DNA from: Desulfosudis oleivorans
GTDB lineage: Bacteria; Desulfobacterota; Desulfobacteria; Desulfobacterales; SURF-7
Length of the DNA stretch: 64,000 bases
Assembly: GCA_020723305.1 (NCBI GenBank)
Contig: DYJC01000021.1
Span: 1 to 64,000, forward strand
Direction of reading: 5' to 3'
The position numbers and the translations under genes were made by a program. Shown in pieces: positions 35,273-46,500 of this stretch. The notes under the pieces are model-generated. The model was not told the origin of the DNA and did not search any database. It worked only from the letters and a program-made list of their open reading frames with translations. The first letter of the stretch is position 1. Each line of letters begins with the position of its first letter.

Positions 35273-36469
35273 CTAAGTTTCTATAGTCTCAAAATCGATT
35301 TCAAGTTTTTTGCACAAGTCTGACAGGACTTTGAACCCTCGATCGCGTGAATAGTGGCTCTCCATGGTATAGCTGTCGTATTTTACTGGATAGAAAAATT
35401 CTCGCCCATTAGGATGTGTTGGCTGTTTCTCATTTGAGATAATGTAACGCTGCCGACTTGTTCCCCACGGTAACGGTAATTTGAGAAGGAGTTGTTTATC
35501 AACAAGATACTTTAACACATCCTCAAAAAGGAGTCGTAATGTCTCATTCGAGAATACTTTTCCATTTATTTTTGCAGCAATTCGTCCTCCGGTTCGTCCT
35601 GGACTCACGTTGACATCAGATGTACTATAATCGATGGTTCCGGTTGAAACAAGCGCATCGTAAATTGAATCAAAGACATCACTATATTTTTCATAAAGGG
35701 AAAGCGCCATTCGCTTTTCTTCATTTGTAATCGCCATTTTAATCCCCTTGTAACGGATTTTCAGATTTTTGATATATTGAATAATGAACGGTTTGACCTT
35801 CTCATTCAGGCTTGGATGGTCAAGAAGCGGGATCAGAAACTTATCGTTCAAGAGTTGGTAATTCAAGCAATACCACCGCTCATCACCAACCGTACTGATC
35901 GAATCATGCCCTAAATTTGGAGTAAGATACGTCAGTATATTGGCATCCTGTGGATGATTCTCGGCGAGCCAATCGGCGCATTTTTTTGATTGTTCCTTAT
36001 TGGGTCGTGAATCAATTTTTAACTCGATTATACAGTTCAAACGTCGCGCAATTTTCTCATCATCATTAACAACGGAGGCAGTAATAAACACATCGAATCT
36101 TCCGATTCCGGTAATACTTGTTTCCCGTGAAATATTTTCATTTGGCGTTACTTCAATGTCCTTGAATGTCCCGGTGGCAAGTAAGCGCAAGAGTATTTGA
36201 TTAATATGATTATCCGGCTTGTGGCAATCCTTATCAGCAAGTAGCAATAAGAACCTTCTAAGTGTATAATCACACAATAAATGCGATCCATTAGCATCCA
36301 GCAGCCATCCTAAAAAGCATGAATGCCAGCGCTCATAGTGCGTACGCCCAACGATTTTAAAGAAATTGGGTTCACTCAGAATATTCTCAAACTTTATAAA
36401 CTGTGGTTCTGAGATCAGCCCTAATAGTCTTTCTGTAAAGCTCTGCTGTTTTCGAGATTTTCGCGCCAT
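35273..36469 (-). CDS. PD-(D/E)XK nuclease family protein
   Basis: A 398-residue protein of the PDDEXK_4-like type. The core is IGRFDVFITA followed by RRLNCIIELKID (Asp then ExK) and a downstream Q-rich helix (NKEQSKKCADWL). An N-terminal HSCFLGWLLDANGSH segment supports the family, in which related proteins of unknown role and defence associations occur. The C-terminal ~150 residues (RTGGRIAAKI, RDRGFKVLSDL) may bind DNA or recognise phage. It is in one operon with a 69-aa and a 111-aa gene. Confidence 0.75.
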   Translation of the reverse strand: MARKSRKQQSFTERLLGLISEPQFIKFENILSEPNFFKIVGRTHYERWHSCFLGWLLDANGSHLLCDYTLRRFLLLLADKDCHKPDNHINQILLRLLATGTFKDIEVTPNENISRETSITGIGRFDVFITASVVNDDEKIARRLNCIIELKIDSRPNKEQSKKCADWLAENHPQDANILTYLTPNLGHDSISTVGDERWYCLNYQLLNDKFLIPLLDHPSLNEKVKPFIIQYIKNLKIRYKGIKMAITNEEKRMALSLYEKYSDVFDSIYDALVSTGTIDYSTSDVNVSPGRTGGRIAAKINGKVFSNETLRLLFEDVLKYLVDKQLLLKLPLPWGTSRQRYIISNEKQPTHPNGREFFYPVKYDSYTMESHYSRDRGFKVLSDLCKKLEIDFETIET

Positions 36470-36494
36470 AGATTTAATATCATAGAATGCTGAC

Positions 36495-36704
36495 TTACTC
36501 TTCTTTGTTTCCTATAACATCGTCAATAGCGGATTCAATTGCCTCATACCACAAGATATAATCCCCGACACGTACCTCTACCTGTTTAATCTCGTCAGCG
36601 CGTAGATCCCGTGACAATTTATCCTGTGCAACACGTTGCACATCCTCGACATTGAGCGAATAAATAATCCGTTCGGTATTGTCGACATCCAATGCATGTG
36701 TCAT
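36495..36704 (-). CDS. Unknown small acidic protein, first gene of the PD-(D/E)XK operon
   Basis: A 69-residue protein with acidic pattern (YSLNVEDVQRVAQDKLSRDL, EVRVGDYILWYEAIESAIDDVI). It has no recognised domain. It precedes the nuclease by 25 bp on the same strand, and ATAACATC-rich sequence follows its start. It could be an antitoxin-like or immunity partner of the nuclease, which is inference from position only. Confidence 0.6.
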   Translation of the reverse strand: MTHALDVDNTERIIYSLNVEDVQRVAQDKLSRDLRADEIKQVEVRVGDYILWYEAIESAIDDVIGNKEE

Positions 36705-37038
36705 ACGTTCATACCCTTTTCATTATAAAGTATAGAAGTATTTTCAAGTATTTAACATTAAGATAACATAAATTATCACAGGAACTTCGTCAAGAGATTT
36801 CTTTTTTGAATGGGTATATTTTTCGATTTGTGTGGAATTCGGGGGGACATCCTTACTCATCTCTACTTTTCGGCCCGGAACTCAGATGACAGCTTATTTA
36901 TCTTCAAACTCCGAATTACGGAAATTCGTTCCTCATCGGGTGTATGGAAAAGTCTATGTAATGGCGGTAGTCCATGTTAAAGGAGCCGCTGAAATGAAGC
37001 GCCATTCCTCCTTATCTGTATCATGCACTCGATTTTAA
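36705..37038. other. Gene-free stretch
   Basis: No credible gene. The segment near 36832 (GTGGAATTCGGGGGGACATC) resembles the AGTTCCGGGGACACC start of the repeat at 148-301 and of sequences that often accompany REP elements, so it may be a decayed third copy. An open frame at 36832-37038 has no domain pattern. Confidence 0.4.
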
Positions 37039-39324
37039 TCACAACCCCTCCTCCTCAATCCTGCATTCGCCTTTTTCAGATTCCTGGGCCTGGGCAACGG
37101 TGATGGCAATGACATTGACGATGTTTTCCATGTCCGATCCACGGGGTAGAACATTGAAGGGTTTGCTGATTCCCATCAGAAGCGGCCCGACGGCTTTTGC
37201 TCCTCCCAGGCGGTTGAGAAGTTTGTAGGCGATGTTTCCGGAGGAGAGTTCGGGAAAGATCAGGATATTGGCCGGCGTCTTCAGCCGGTTAAACGGAAAT
37301 TCACTGGATAGAATATTTTCAACAACCGCCGTATCTGCCTGCATTTCACCATCGATGATCAGATGGGGGCTTTTTTTGCGGACAATCTCTACGGCCTGGG
37401 CCACCCGTCGGGAATCCGGATGAACTGTGCTGCCGAAATTGGAAAAAGACAGCATGGCGATTCTGGGTGTAATGTCAAAGAAACCGGCAATATCCGCAGT
37501 CAGCAAGGCGATTTCAGCCAGGTCCTCGGCATCTGGATTGATATTGACGGTTGTATCGGCAAAAAACATGGCGCGGTCTCTGAAAATCATCAGATATACG
37601 CCGGCGGCCTTTTTGATGCCGGGTAGTAAAGGAGTCACCTGCAATATGGGACGAATGGCATACGGATAATTGCAGTCCACCCCATGAACCGCACCATCGG
37701 CCAGACCTTCATTGACCATCATGGCTCCAAACAGATACCGGCTTCGCAGCAGTCTTCTGGTTTCCGCCAATGACCATCCCTTGCGGGCCCGTTTTTGGAA
37801 TAGTTTTTCGGAAAATTCATTAAAGAGAGGTGATTTCTGATGATCGAGGATGTCGATATTGTCCAAAGAAATATGAAGATTCCGGGCCAGTGTTTTGATT
37901 TCATCGTTGTTGCCGATTACAATCGGATTCGCAATTCCCTGTTGAACGACTTGGGCAGCGGCGCGAAGAATGACCGATTGATTGCCTTCGGGCAGTACGA
38001 TCTTTTGGGGTTTTCTCTGGGCGCGGATAATAAATTTCCGGATGATCTCCCGTTCCGGGCCCAGTTTGGCTTCCAGCATCTGAACATATTCATTGTGATA
38101 GTCGATTTTATTCCGGGCAACCCCGCTTTCCTGGGCAGCTTTGGCCACTGCGGGAGCAACCTTTAACAGAATCCGGGAGTCAAGCGGGGTGGGAATGATA
38201 TAATCCGGACCAAACTGGATGGAGCATCCGCCATATGCCCGGATCACCGAATCCGGAACATCTTCGCGTGCAAGTTCCGCAAGGGCATGAACAGCTGCAA
38301 GTTTCATCTGGTCATTGATCTGGGTAGCCCGTACATCCAGCGCTCCCCTGAAAATAAAGGGAAAGCCCAGAACATTGTTGACCTGATTCGGATGGTCCGA
38401 ACGTCCGGTGGCAACGATGGCATCCGGTCTTGCTTTTTTGGCTTCATGATAATCGATCTCCGCTTCGGGATTGGCCAGTGCAAAAATAATCGGTTTGCTA
38501 TTCATGGTCTGCAACAATTCCGGATAGAATGCTCCTTTGACGGATAATCCGATCAGGGCATCCGCTCCTTTGACGGCATCCTGCAGGGTTCGACAGGTTG
38601 TATGAACGGCGAACTGCTCCTTGAACGGATTCATGCCCTGTTCGCGGCCTTTGTAGATAACCCCTTTTGAGTCCACGAAGAGGATGTTTTCTTTTTGGAT
38701 GCCGAGCTGGATGTACAATCTGGCACAGGCAATGGCCGCTGCTCCGGCGCCATTAATGACCACCCGCAGATGTTCCGGTTTCTTGTCCGTCAGGATACAG
38801 GCGTTCAGCAGACCGGCGGAAGATATAATGGCGGTGCCATGCTGGTCATCATGAAAAACCGGTATGGACATCCGGGCAATCAACTGCTCTTCAATATAGA
38901 AACATTCCGGCGCTTTGATATCCTCAAGATTGATACCGCCGAATGTGGGTTCGAGGCTTTTTACGGTCCGGATGAATTCATCCGGATCACTGGTATTGAT
39001 TTCAATGTCAAAGACATCAATATCGGCAAACCGTTTAAAGAGGACAGCCTTTCCTTCCATGACCGGCTTTCCGGCAAGCGGGCCGATGTTTCCAAGGCCC
39101 AGGACCGCGGTACCGTTTGTGATCACACCCACCAGGTTTCCACGGGATGTATATTCAAAAGACTTGTCCGGATTTTCCTTGATTTTCAGGCACGGGGCAG
39201 CAACGCCCGGTGTGTATGCGAGACTTAAATCATATTGGGAAAAACAGGGTTTTAACGGGACGACCTCGATTTTTCCGGGACGCGGGAATTTGTGGTAGTG
39301 CAATGCCTCTTCTTCGTATAACAT
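37039..39324 (-). CDS. NADP-dependent malic enzyme fused to a phosphotransacetylase-like domain
   Basis: A 761-residue protein. The N-terminal half is a malic enzyme ([28 protein letters not shown] as parts, the metal site DDQHGTAI, and [14 protein letters not shown] for nucleotide binding); it decarboxylates malate to pyruvate with NADP+. From about residue 430 a PTA-like domain follows ([25 protein letters not shown]-type elements, [15 protein letters not shown]). MaeB proteins of this size are regulated by acetyl-CoA. It supplies pyruvate and NADPH. It is transcribed alone. Confidence 0.93.
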   Translation of the reverse strand: MLYEEEALHYHKFPRPGKIEVVPLKPCFSQYDLSLAYTPGVAAPCLKIKENPDKSFEYTSRGNLVGVITNGTAVLGLGNIGPLAGKPVMEGKAVLFKRFADIDVFDIEINTSDPDEFIRTVKSLEPTFGGINLEDIKAPECFYIEEQLIARMSIPVFHDDQHGTAIISSAGLLNACILTDKKPEHLRVVINGAGAAAIACARLYIQLGIQKENILFVDSKGVIYKGREQGMNPFKEQFAVHTTCRTLQDAVKGADALIGLSVKGAFYPELLQTMNSKPIIFALANPEAEIDYHEAKKARPDAIVATGRSDHPNQVNNVLGFPFIFRGALDVRATQINDQMKLAAVHALAELAREDVPDSVIRAYGGCSIQFGPDYIIPTPLDSRILLKVAPAVAKAAQESGVARNKIDYHNEYVQMLEAKLGPEREIIRKFIIRAQRKPQKIVLPEGNQSVILRAAAQVVQQGIANPIVIGNNDEIKTLARNLHISLDNIDILDHQKSPLFNEFSEKLFQKRARKGWSLAETRRLLRSRYLFGAMMVNEGLADGAVHGVDCNYPYAIRPILQVTPLLPGIKKAAGVYLMIFRDRAMFFADTTVNINPDAEDLAEIALLTADIAGFFDITPRIAMLSFSNFGSTVHPDSRRVAQAVEIVRKKSPHLIIDGEMQADTAVVENILSSEFPFNRLKTPANILIFPELSSGNIAYKLLNRLGGAKAVGPLLMGISKPFNVLPRGSDMENIVNVIAITVAQAQESEKGECRIEEEGL

Positions 39325-39527
39325 TTGTCGGCTCCTGAATGGGTTTTGCGGATTCTGACATCATGACTGGAATGAAACAACACTTGCATTTTTTGATCAA
39401 AATATCAATCATTACCTTTGGCGATTGAAAACCTCATCCATCTGTTGACTTATGGACAGGCAATGGTTGAAAAAGCAACCGAATAAATGTAACAGATGGC
39501 CGGACAGAAATCATTTCCACCATTGAG

Positions 39528-40856
39528 TTAAGGCACTGTGATTGTTTTAATACCTTGTCCGGTTTCATATTTGAAGACATTTGCGCCGTGAAAGATTCCG
39601 TTTTCATCAATAAGCCATCCTCCGCAATTCATAAGCCTGACGATTCTCCCCCCTGTAAATTTGAAAGGAAGGGTTGCTAATTTATAATCATTGCCCCAAG
39701 GAACCGGTAAATGGGTGTGTCCAAAGATGATGGTCTCAGGCTCCGGCAACTCCGAAACTTTACATTTTTGACTGTTCTGTGTTCTGTTCATTCCATCTAA
39801 CTCTAAGAGAGAAGCCAAATAGTATCTTCCGATCCTTTCCTGCACATCCGGATGATATTGAAATTTTAAATTACCGCGAGCACCACCACCTTCGCTTTCA
39901 GAAATTTCTCTTATTATTTTCAGGACATAGTCTTCTAAATAATCTAAAAGCCTATCGGACAGCTTTTCTTTAATGGACAGAAAGTTGGGCCAATTCTTTA
40001 AAAGTTCAGGCTCCCATTGATCATCAATAATTCTCTTCAATGCGGAGATATACTTTTTCACTAGTTTCAGCTTGCCACTTTTTACATCCTTCTGGATATC
40101 GTTTATTATGGGGCTAAGTGGTCCTGACTGACCGATACCCGTACATGCGAGCTGCACAAGAGGGAAATTGATACCGACCAATTCATTTACATCCAGTTCA
40201 TGGCAGGCTAATCCACCTGGAGCGAGGTTACCGACGTGGGCAACGGCCAAGGCAATCTGACTTGTCACTGTCCAGTACTGCTGAAAATAGTGGCCATGGG
40301 TAACGAGCGTCCCTTTGCCATCATCGGACACCAAATAGAGATTGGGGTGGGCGACATTGAAAACCGGTTTGTTGTTGACAAGTCTATCCAGATACAATCC
40401 GCCGTATTTTGATTCGGTATTCTCGGACTTGGGAGTAACACCGCATAAAACAAATTTATCCCAATTGTTATTCTGCCGGTCATCAAGAACGGCTGGTACG
40501 GAATGGCGAAATTCACGAACTTTTTGATTCGGTCCCATTTGATTAATGATGTTGGTTTCATGTTCTACCGTGTGCCATACGTTGGTATCATGATTACCGG
40601 GAAGGTAAATGAATTGTTTGGTCAGGCTATCTTCGATAACCTTGTTAAAAAAGGTTCGAGCGCATTCATAGGTGTCCTGGTAAAGCGCTACGGAAAAATC
40701 AAGGATATCGCCTGCCAGGACCAGAAAATCATTATTTTGGCCCACACTGTCCCGGAACTTTGTGTAATACTTTGCATTTAGTTGATACGTTTTACTATCT
40801 ACTAATGCGCACTGTTCATCGCCAAGATGCAAATCGCTTACAATAGAAATTTTCAT
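39528..40856 (-). CDS. Calcineurin-like metallophosphoesterase downstream of rdrB
   Basis: About 442 residues from the ATG at 40856, preceded by GGAGG; a GTG at 40883 is a weaker start. All phosphoesterase metal motifs are present in order: VSDLHLGD (D8, H10), LAGDILD, LPGNHDTN, THGHYFQQYW and FGHTHLPVP. There are long insertions between the last His motifs and the body, so it is larger than typical Mre11- or PDE-type single domains. No signal peptide was seen, so it is cytosolic. It starts 28 bp after the rdrB stop on the same strand and is in all likelihood part of the RADAR operon; its substrate could be a nucleotide or inosine-containing product, by inference. Confidence 0.85.
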   Translation of the reverse strand: MKISIVSDLHLGDEQCALVDSKTYQLNAKYYTKFRDSVGQNNDFLVLAGDILDFSVALYQDTYECARTFFNKVIEDSLTKQFIYLPGNHDTNVWHTVEHETNIINQMGPNQKVREFRHSVPAVLDDRQNNNWDKFVLCGVTPKSENTESKYGGLYLDRLVNNKPVFNVAHPNLYLVSDDGKGTLVTHGHYFQQYWTVTSQIALAVAHVGNLAPGGLACHELDVNELVGINFPLVQLACTGIGQSGPLSPIINDIQKDVKSGKLKLVKKYISALKRIIDDQWEPELLKNWPNFLSIKEKLSDRLLDYLEDYVLKIIREISESEGGGARGNLKFQYHPDVQERIGRYYLASLLELDGMNRTQNSQKCKVSELPEPETIIFGHTHLPVPWGNDYKLATLPFKFTGGRIVRLMNCGGWLIDENGIFHGANVFKYETGQGIKTITVP

Positions 40857-40884
40857 GGCCCCTCCTTTTTTTCGGGTTCCCACT

Positions 40885-43545
40885 TTAAGGTGGCATTTCG
40901 ACGGAAAGATCGCTGACTGTCCAATCCGTTACCTTGAGTTCCTTTTGCCGTGTCCAACCTCTTCGACGGCTAAGTTTATTAATCTGAGCATGAATGCTCT
41001 CCGGCAATGTGAAACGGGCGGTCAGTCCTTCGGCGCGCAGCATATCAATCCATTTTTCCGCATCAGCTTCTGCATGCCCCCCTGAAACCAAAGCATCCAG
41101 GAGATACTGGTATTCGTGGGGAAGGCAAGTTGCAAAGGTAAGTGGATCATCAGAACAAACGGCCACGCGAATCCGGGAATGGCTGCCCATGGGTTCAGGC
41201 TGCGTCAATCTCCATAGAGGGTGGGCCTTAAAATCGCTGAGATCTCCGATCAGTAAATTGGAGCTGGGGTTGGTCTCGATTGTCAGTCCGATACGGGCGA
41301 TTTTCGTGCATAGACCTCGTTGCAGGGCTTCCATGGAGGCGACGTCCTGGTTTGCATCGACCCATTCAAGGTCACGGCCCCTTTGAAAAACCTCCTGTGA
41401 AGTAAGGTATGCGCGGGCAAAATTCCACCAAACCGGGTTTTCATCGATTAAGGCAGCGTCTCTTCCATTTGGAAAACCAAGTGCTCGCAAGACTTTACCG
41501 TTATGGATTTCCCGGATCATTTCGCTGAGTGCAACAGCTTCGAGCGGTTTCCCAAAAATGAATTTGGACAACCGGTAAATCTCTTTTTGCAGTACCAGGG
41601 GGCGTTGACCGTCCGGTATATCCGCTCCCTGGTTTGCGTACCACTGCCATTCCCAGAGCAGATCAAACAATCTTTCCTCTTTGGCAAGGGCGACATAACC
41701 GACACGCTTGGCCCAATTTTCAGGATCCGTTCCCAGGGCAAGGGCATGTCCGATTCTGTCGCCCTCACCCAGATTAAAGTATTCAACGGCTTCGTCGATC
41801 CTTCGCAGGCCGCCGAGCAGATGGACAAAATCTTCCCCTGCATGGGCGGTTGCCCGAAAAGATGGCACCTCCAATCCCCAGTAACGCTGAATCGCAGCAG
41901 AGGCAAGCTTCGACGCTTCCCGGACAACACTGAATAAAGGTGCCAATATCCAACTTGGAACTCCCAACTCATCTGTACATGTATCCATACTTCTCATGCG
42001 CAGCAGTGAAAGGGGATAACGAAGAAGAATTCTTGCCGTTGCCAGAGCCTCTTTCCGTTTTTCTTTATAGTAGTCAGAGTAACGGTAATGACTCAGCTTG
42101 TTTCTCTTGCTCGCCGGATCGGCGTTTGAATTTTGCCATCGGTTTTCCGCTAATCCTTTTTTCGCTTGCCCGCCCCGGCTTTTCACAAAATGAAGCACCA
42201 GTCCCATTTCCATCGCTTTATTCTCAACGGCTTTCAGTTTATAAACAGGGGGACGTTCGAGTTTTTTTAACAGGATCTGGTAGTTACCTTGTGGCGCTGT
42301 GCGATATTCAAGGGAAAGCAGCCCTTTCCCGGCCCCTTCCAGACGTGCTGCCTCCTTGATGCGCCAACTCATTCCCAAAGATGCGGAAGGATCAATCCGG
42401 TCATAAAATCTGAAAAACCATTGCAGCCCACGGGTTAATGGCCGCTGAATTACATGCCGGTAGAACAGGCACCGGATTCGGACAACCTGCCAGAAAAGAT
42501 TGGAAAACAAATAGTCTTCACGATTTTGCCGGATAAAACTGAGTGCCGCAGACATAAAATTCATTTCCGGGGTAACACTGCCCTGAGTCCGGGCAGGGAA
42601 AAAAGCGGCAATGGGGTCAACTTCTTGGATATTGTCCTTATCCCATTTTTTCCAACGTAATCGCACCCAGGTGAGGTTTTCATAAAGTCTACGGAGCGCG
42701 GAAAAATTGGCCGAAGGCTTGTTCAGCTTTCCCGAAAGGAGATCGGCGCTTGCCGATACAAGGGATGACTGGTCACCGGGATGCAGTCTGTTAAGAACGT
42801 TATTGCTGAAAAATGTTTCCAGGTTGCAGCCGGGGGAATGCACGAGAAAAGCAGCCAGACAGGAACGGATAGACGCTGCCCGAATGAGCCAGGCGCCCAG
42901 GTCTCTTCCATCTTCAAATTCCGCACCCGGGCTGTGGAATTCAGTTTTTTTGAGATCCGGATCAGCAAGCCTTATCAGTGCCAACACCCAGTGGTCGCAA
43001 AAGTCTCTTCCGGCGCCCAGATGAAGATGGAGCTGAGCAAAGCCTTTTTCACGCAAGGCAAGACTCAGATATGGCGATACCATCTCTTTTTGACAGCATG
43101 GAGGACAGTTTTTCGGATGTGCGGCCAGCAAAAGATCAGGCGGGAGGGCATAGGAAAACCATCTCCAGTAAGTGCGAAGTTCAGCCGGGCTCAGCGAATG
43201 TGCAAAAGATTCGCCAGCGGATGTGGGGCAGACAGTACATCCGTTATTATCGATAAAAAAACAGGAGATATTTTCCAGAATTTTTTCCAGCGGATTTTTG
43301 TTTTTCGTGCTGTCAAACCAGATCATGTCCCGCATGTTTGCCAATTCATCGATTGTCATCGATGGCCAGTTTTGAAGCAACCGGTTTTCAGTTCGGCGCC
43401 AAAGCCCTATGGTTGGTTTGGATTTCATCAGGGGGTCAAGAAACAGAGGGTGTTCTTCAAGCGCCTCTCTGGTTGCGAATGCGGCAGCAGCCAGCTCCGC
43501 CAGCATATGGGGAAGGGGTAACGTGGATTGACGCGCGAAGCTCAT
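40885..43545 (-). CDS. rdrB: RADAR adenosine deaminase RdrB
   Basis: About 887 residues; the start at 43545 has AGGAG. This is a large adenosine deaminase: HLHLG (His173, His175) near the front, HAGED (His568, Glu571), a GDRIGHA (His600) and SDDPLTF (Asp799, Asp800), all with the metal and catalytic residues of the ADA family, separated by a long insertion of ~350 residues. In RADAR, RdrB and the ATPase RdrA form a large complex that deaminates adenosine bases or ATP to inosine upon phage infection. It follows rdrA by 20 bp. Confidence 0.92.
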   Translation of the reverse strand: MSFARQSTLPLPHMLAELAAAAFATREALEEHPLFLDPLMKSKPTIGLWRRTENRLLQNWPSMTIDELANMRDMIWFDSTKNKNPLEKILENISCFFIDNNGCTVCPTSAGESFAHSLSPAELRTYWRWFSYALPPDLLLAAHPKNCPPCCQKEMVSPYLSLALREKGFAQLHLHLGAGRDFCDHWVLALIRLADPDLKKTEFHSPGAEFEDGRDLGAWLIRAASIRSCLAAFLVHSPGCNLETFFSNNVLNRLHPGDQSSLVSASADLLSGKLNKPSANFSALRRLYENLTWVRLRWKKWDKDNIQEVDPIAAFFPARTQGSVTPEMNFMSAALSFIRQNREDYLFSNLFWQVVRIRCLFYRHVIQRPLTRGLQWFFRFYDRIDPSASLGMSWRIKEAARLEGAGKGLLSLEYRTAPQGNYQILLKKLERPPVYKLKAVENKAMEMGLVLHFVKSRGGQAKKGLAENRWQNSNADPASKRNKLSHYRYSDYYKEKRKEALATARILLRYPLSLLRMRSMDTCTDELGVPSWILAPLFSVVREASKLASAAIQRYWGLEVPSFRATAHAGEDFVHLLGGLRRIDEAVEYFNLGEGDRIGHALALGTDPENWAKRVGYVALAKEERLFDLLWEWQWYANQGADIPDGQRPLVLQKEIYRLSKFIFGKPLEAVALSEMIREIHNGKVLRALGFPNGRDAALIDENPVWWNFARAYLTSQEVFQRGRDLEWVDANQDVASMEALQRGLCTKIARIGLTIETNPSSNLLIGDLSDFKAHPLWRLTQPEPMGSHSRIRVAVCSDDPLTFATCLPHEYQYLLDALVSGGHAEADAEKWIDMLRAEGLTARFTLPESIHAQINKLSRRRGWTRQKELKVTDWTVSDLSVEMPP

Positions 43546-43565
43546 TTTTTGTTCTCCTATAAGAC

Positions 43566-46500
43566 TTAAGACGCAATTGGAGTTTTTGGATGTCTCGTTC
43601 GTACTACCGGGCGGAGCAGACCTCCTTGCCAATTGTTGTAAGGATACATATCTGTATTAGGTGTTTTATGTTTCTCCATGAGATCCGTGAGCTTTTTAAT
43701 TTTAGATTTTGATGTAAAATTCAAATTTTTTATCTCTTCCAAGCATTTCTCATCACAGATCGCACTTAGAACTGCAAAAAGCTCCTGCTGAAGATTAACA
43801 ATTGAAGACGTGTTGGAATCAGATTTTGTAGCGGTTTTCAACTTTTTCATATGATATATTGTTTCTTCACAATTATACAAACATTCAATCAGAATATTGT
43901 TAGGTAACATTTTGGGGTCTACTTTCCATCCTCCTGCCTGGAGATTATCAATGCTTGACATGGTGTTGTCGAGTGCCTTTCTTGCACTATTTATTGCGGA
44001 TATAGCTTTTTTGTTTTCCGGCTGGATTCTCAGGCCGAGTTCACTGATTGCTTTTGTAAGTCGCTGAGCATAACTCATAAAATGGGTGGGAATAATGCCA
44101 AACCGCATGGCCAGTTTTTGTGTTTCCGGTGCATCTTTTTTGATATATTTCTGCATGTTGATACAACGAATTCGACGGATTAAAGGTGCATTTGTTTTAA
44201 CAAAATTTTCAAATGAGGTATTATTCTTCCCATCTGGAAGAAACTTCTTAATAATTGTTATTGGCAGATTATATTCAGGAGCAAGAAGTAAAGCCAAGTG
44301 CATTAGCCATGATTCAATTCTGGTACGGCGTGTATTACTTTCTTCTTCCCATTTCTTACAAAGGCATTCCGTTTCTTGATACAGAGGCTTTATCCATTTC
44401 TCAAAACATTTTTGTATCTCATCATTATTATTAATATTGTTATTAATTTTATTAATAAACTCATCCATCCACTTTTTGAAAGACTCTCTGTTTTTTAAAA
44501 AAGGCTCGTTATCTGTTTCATCGTTTCTTAGCACCATTGTGATTATAGTTATCCAAGTGAGGGACAGAAACATATTTTGATTGGAGGAGTTTAATTTTGA
44601 AGCGTGATAAGCAATTTTTTGAATTCCCCACCACCACCATCCGTCTGCAAGAAATTCAAATTCCCAGAAGCTCGTCCATTTCGGGGCAGGCCAACTAAAT
44701 CGCGGGTTTTCTTCATCACCGGGGAGATCCCATTCCGTCACTGCCCAATCCAAGGTCAGGTTGTTCGGCTGTAGCGGGTGGTGCCCAGCAAGACCGCCTA
44801 CATGTTTAAGAGCCAGCAAATCACTAAGGGTAACCAGTAAAGCAGTGGTACGAGTAGAAAGCTTAATTGATCCGCCTTTTTTATGAGCGATAATCCAGTT
44901 GGAAAATCTGTTAGCATGTAAAGTGTTTCGTATTTTATCGGTATCAGCAGTAGTGTTGAAGTTATCTATGACCCAGGCATCACGGCAGGTTGATAAGGAA
45001 CAAAATCCGCTCATTTCCTGGAGCCATTCTCCATCTGTTTCCGGTTGAATGGCGCTTATTAAAAGTTGTCTGTCTTTAATCATAATGTGTGGATCTTCCT
45101 GTATTCCCTGCAGCGTCTCACTTCCAATTAAGCCAATCAATTTTTTAAGCTTTATAGACGCTACTTCAACCGTTTTTTTTGGTAACTTTTCACTAATCCT
45201 TTTAAGACTAAACCATAAATCAGCAATGTGACGCGGGGAAGAACGTAAAAGATTTGATCCTGAATACTTCATCGGATAGGCCTTGTCTCGCCAGATCGGA
45301 TAAGGTTGAAGAAAATCATAAAAAGAGCTGATTTCAGCCCCTGCGATTTTATAAACAGTTGAATTTTTATTCGAGAACTCTTCCTTCAGAGCAGTATCGA
45401 TCTCAACGGAAAAAATGTTTAACAGATTTTTAAGGTCATTTGGTTCATCAACCGAATTTTGAGACGAACCTAACTCCAGGGAGTTGTGAAATGGTTTGAA
45501 CCGTATGCTTTCATCAGGGGACATCAGTTCAATTTCGATCGACTGAGCCGGTGGAAGCAGCTTTCGCGTACCATCGGCGGCAATGGATCTTGCCAGTCCG
45601 CTGAATTGTTCTGCAGAGATGGGCAGACAGGTCTCGGCGTGTATGTTGGCAACCAGCTCTCCCATCTTTCCGGCGCGATGGAGACTCATAATCACCTCTG
45701 CCAGGCTTCTTTTCCCAAGAATCATGAAAAATAATCTCGGTACTGACAGCATCCGCAGAAGACGGAGAAGGTCTGTCGCTCGTTCAGGGTTCAGATCAAA
45801 ATCATCTATGGGAAGAATAAATAATGGATTTTCAATATTGTTTTTCGGAACAAATTTCTCTGCCAGCGCCGCCAAAACCCAGCCAAGCCTGTCCGTAAAC
45901 CTCAACCTTGCTTCTTCTGCCTCAAAAATTTCCATTGCATACGGTTCCGGGTCCAGGTGTGCGCCTCGTTCGGCAATGTTTCCATCCCAGGCAAGGGCAA
46001 TATCGCGTTTAAGCTTCTGCAGGACGGCCACAGGGTCTTCTTCAGGGCCGGTTCGCTCCAATGCTCCGGTGATAAAATCAAATGGTTTGGAGGCATTTTT
46101 TCTATTGGTTCTGCTTATGGCGTTCTCTATCCGGATCAAGATTGATCCCAGCAGGTTGGTTGTCCTCGTCAAAGCTTCCAGGTCGATGGTCTCAAGCCAT
46201 ACAATTCTATTTTTTATCTTTTCAAGGATAGTTGGAAGGTTTTCGTATTGCGGAGTTTTGTCTTCATCTGGGGTATTGTCTGTTGGATAATATTCTAACC
46301 ACTTACTGTGCTGGGTGGTGGCATATAAGAGAGATATCAACACGGACGTTTTACCAGCCCCCCGTTCGCCCGAAAGTAAAACCATTCGGCTTGACCGATT
46401 GGCATCGATCTGAAAGGGACTTTGATGAAACTTCCATTCTTCATAGCGATCCTTCTCTTCCGAAGGCGGCTTAAGTTTCTTTATTGTTTCATTCAAAATC

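Noticed and set aside
36832-37038. A 68-aa open frame on the plus strand
   Set aside because: No domain pattern, no convincing ribosome site; its start lies in a repeat-like segment (GAATTCGGGGGGACATC).
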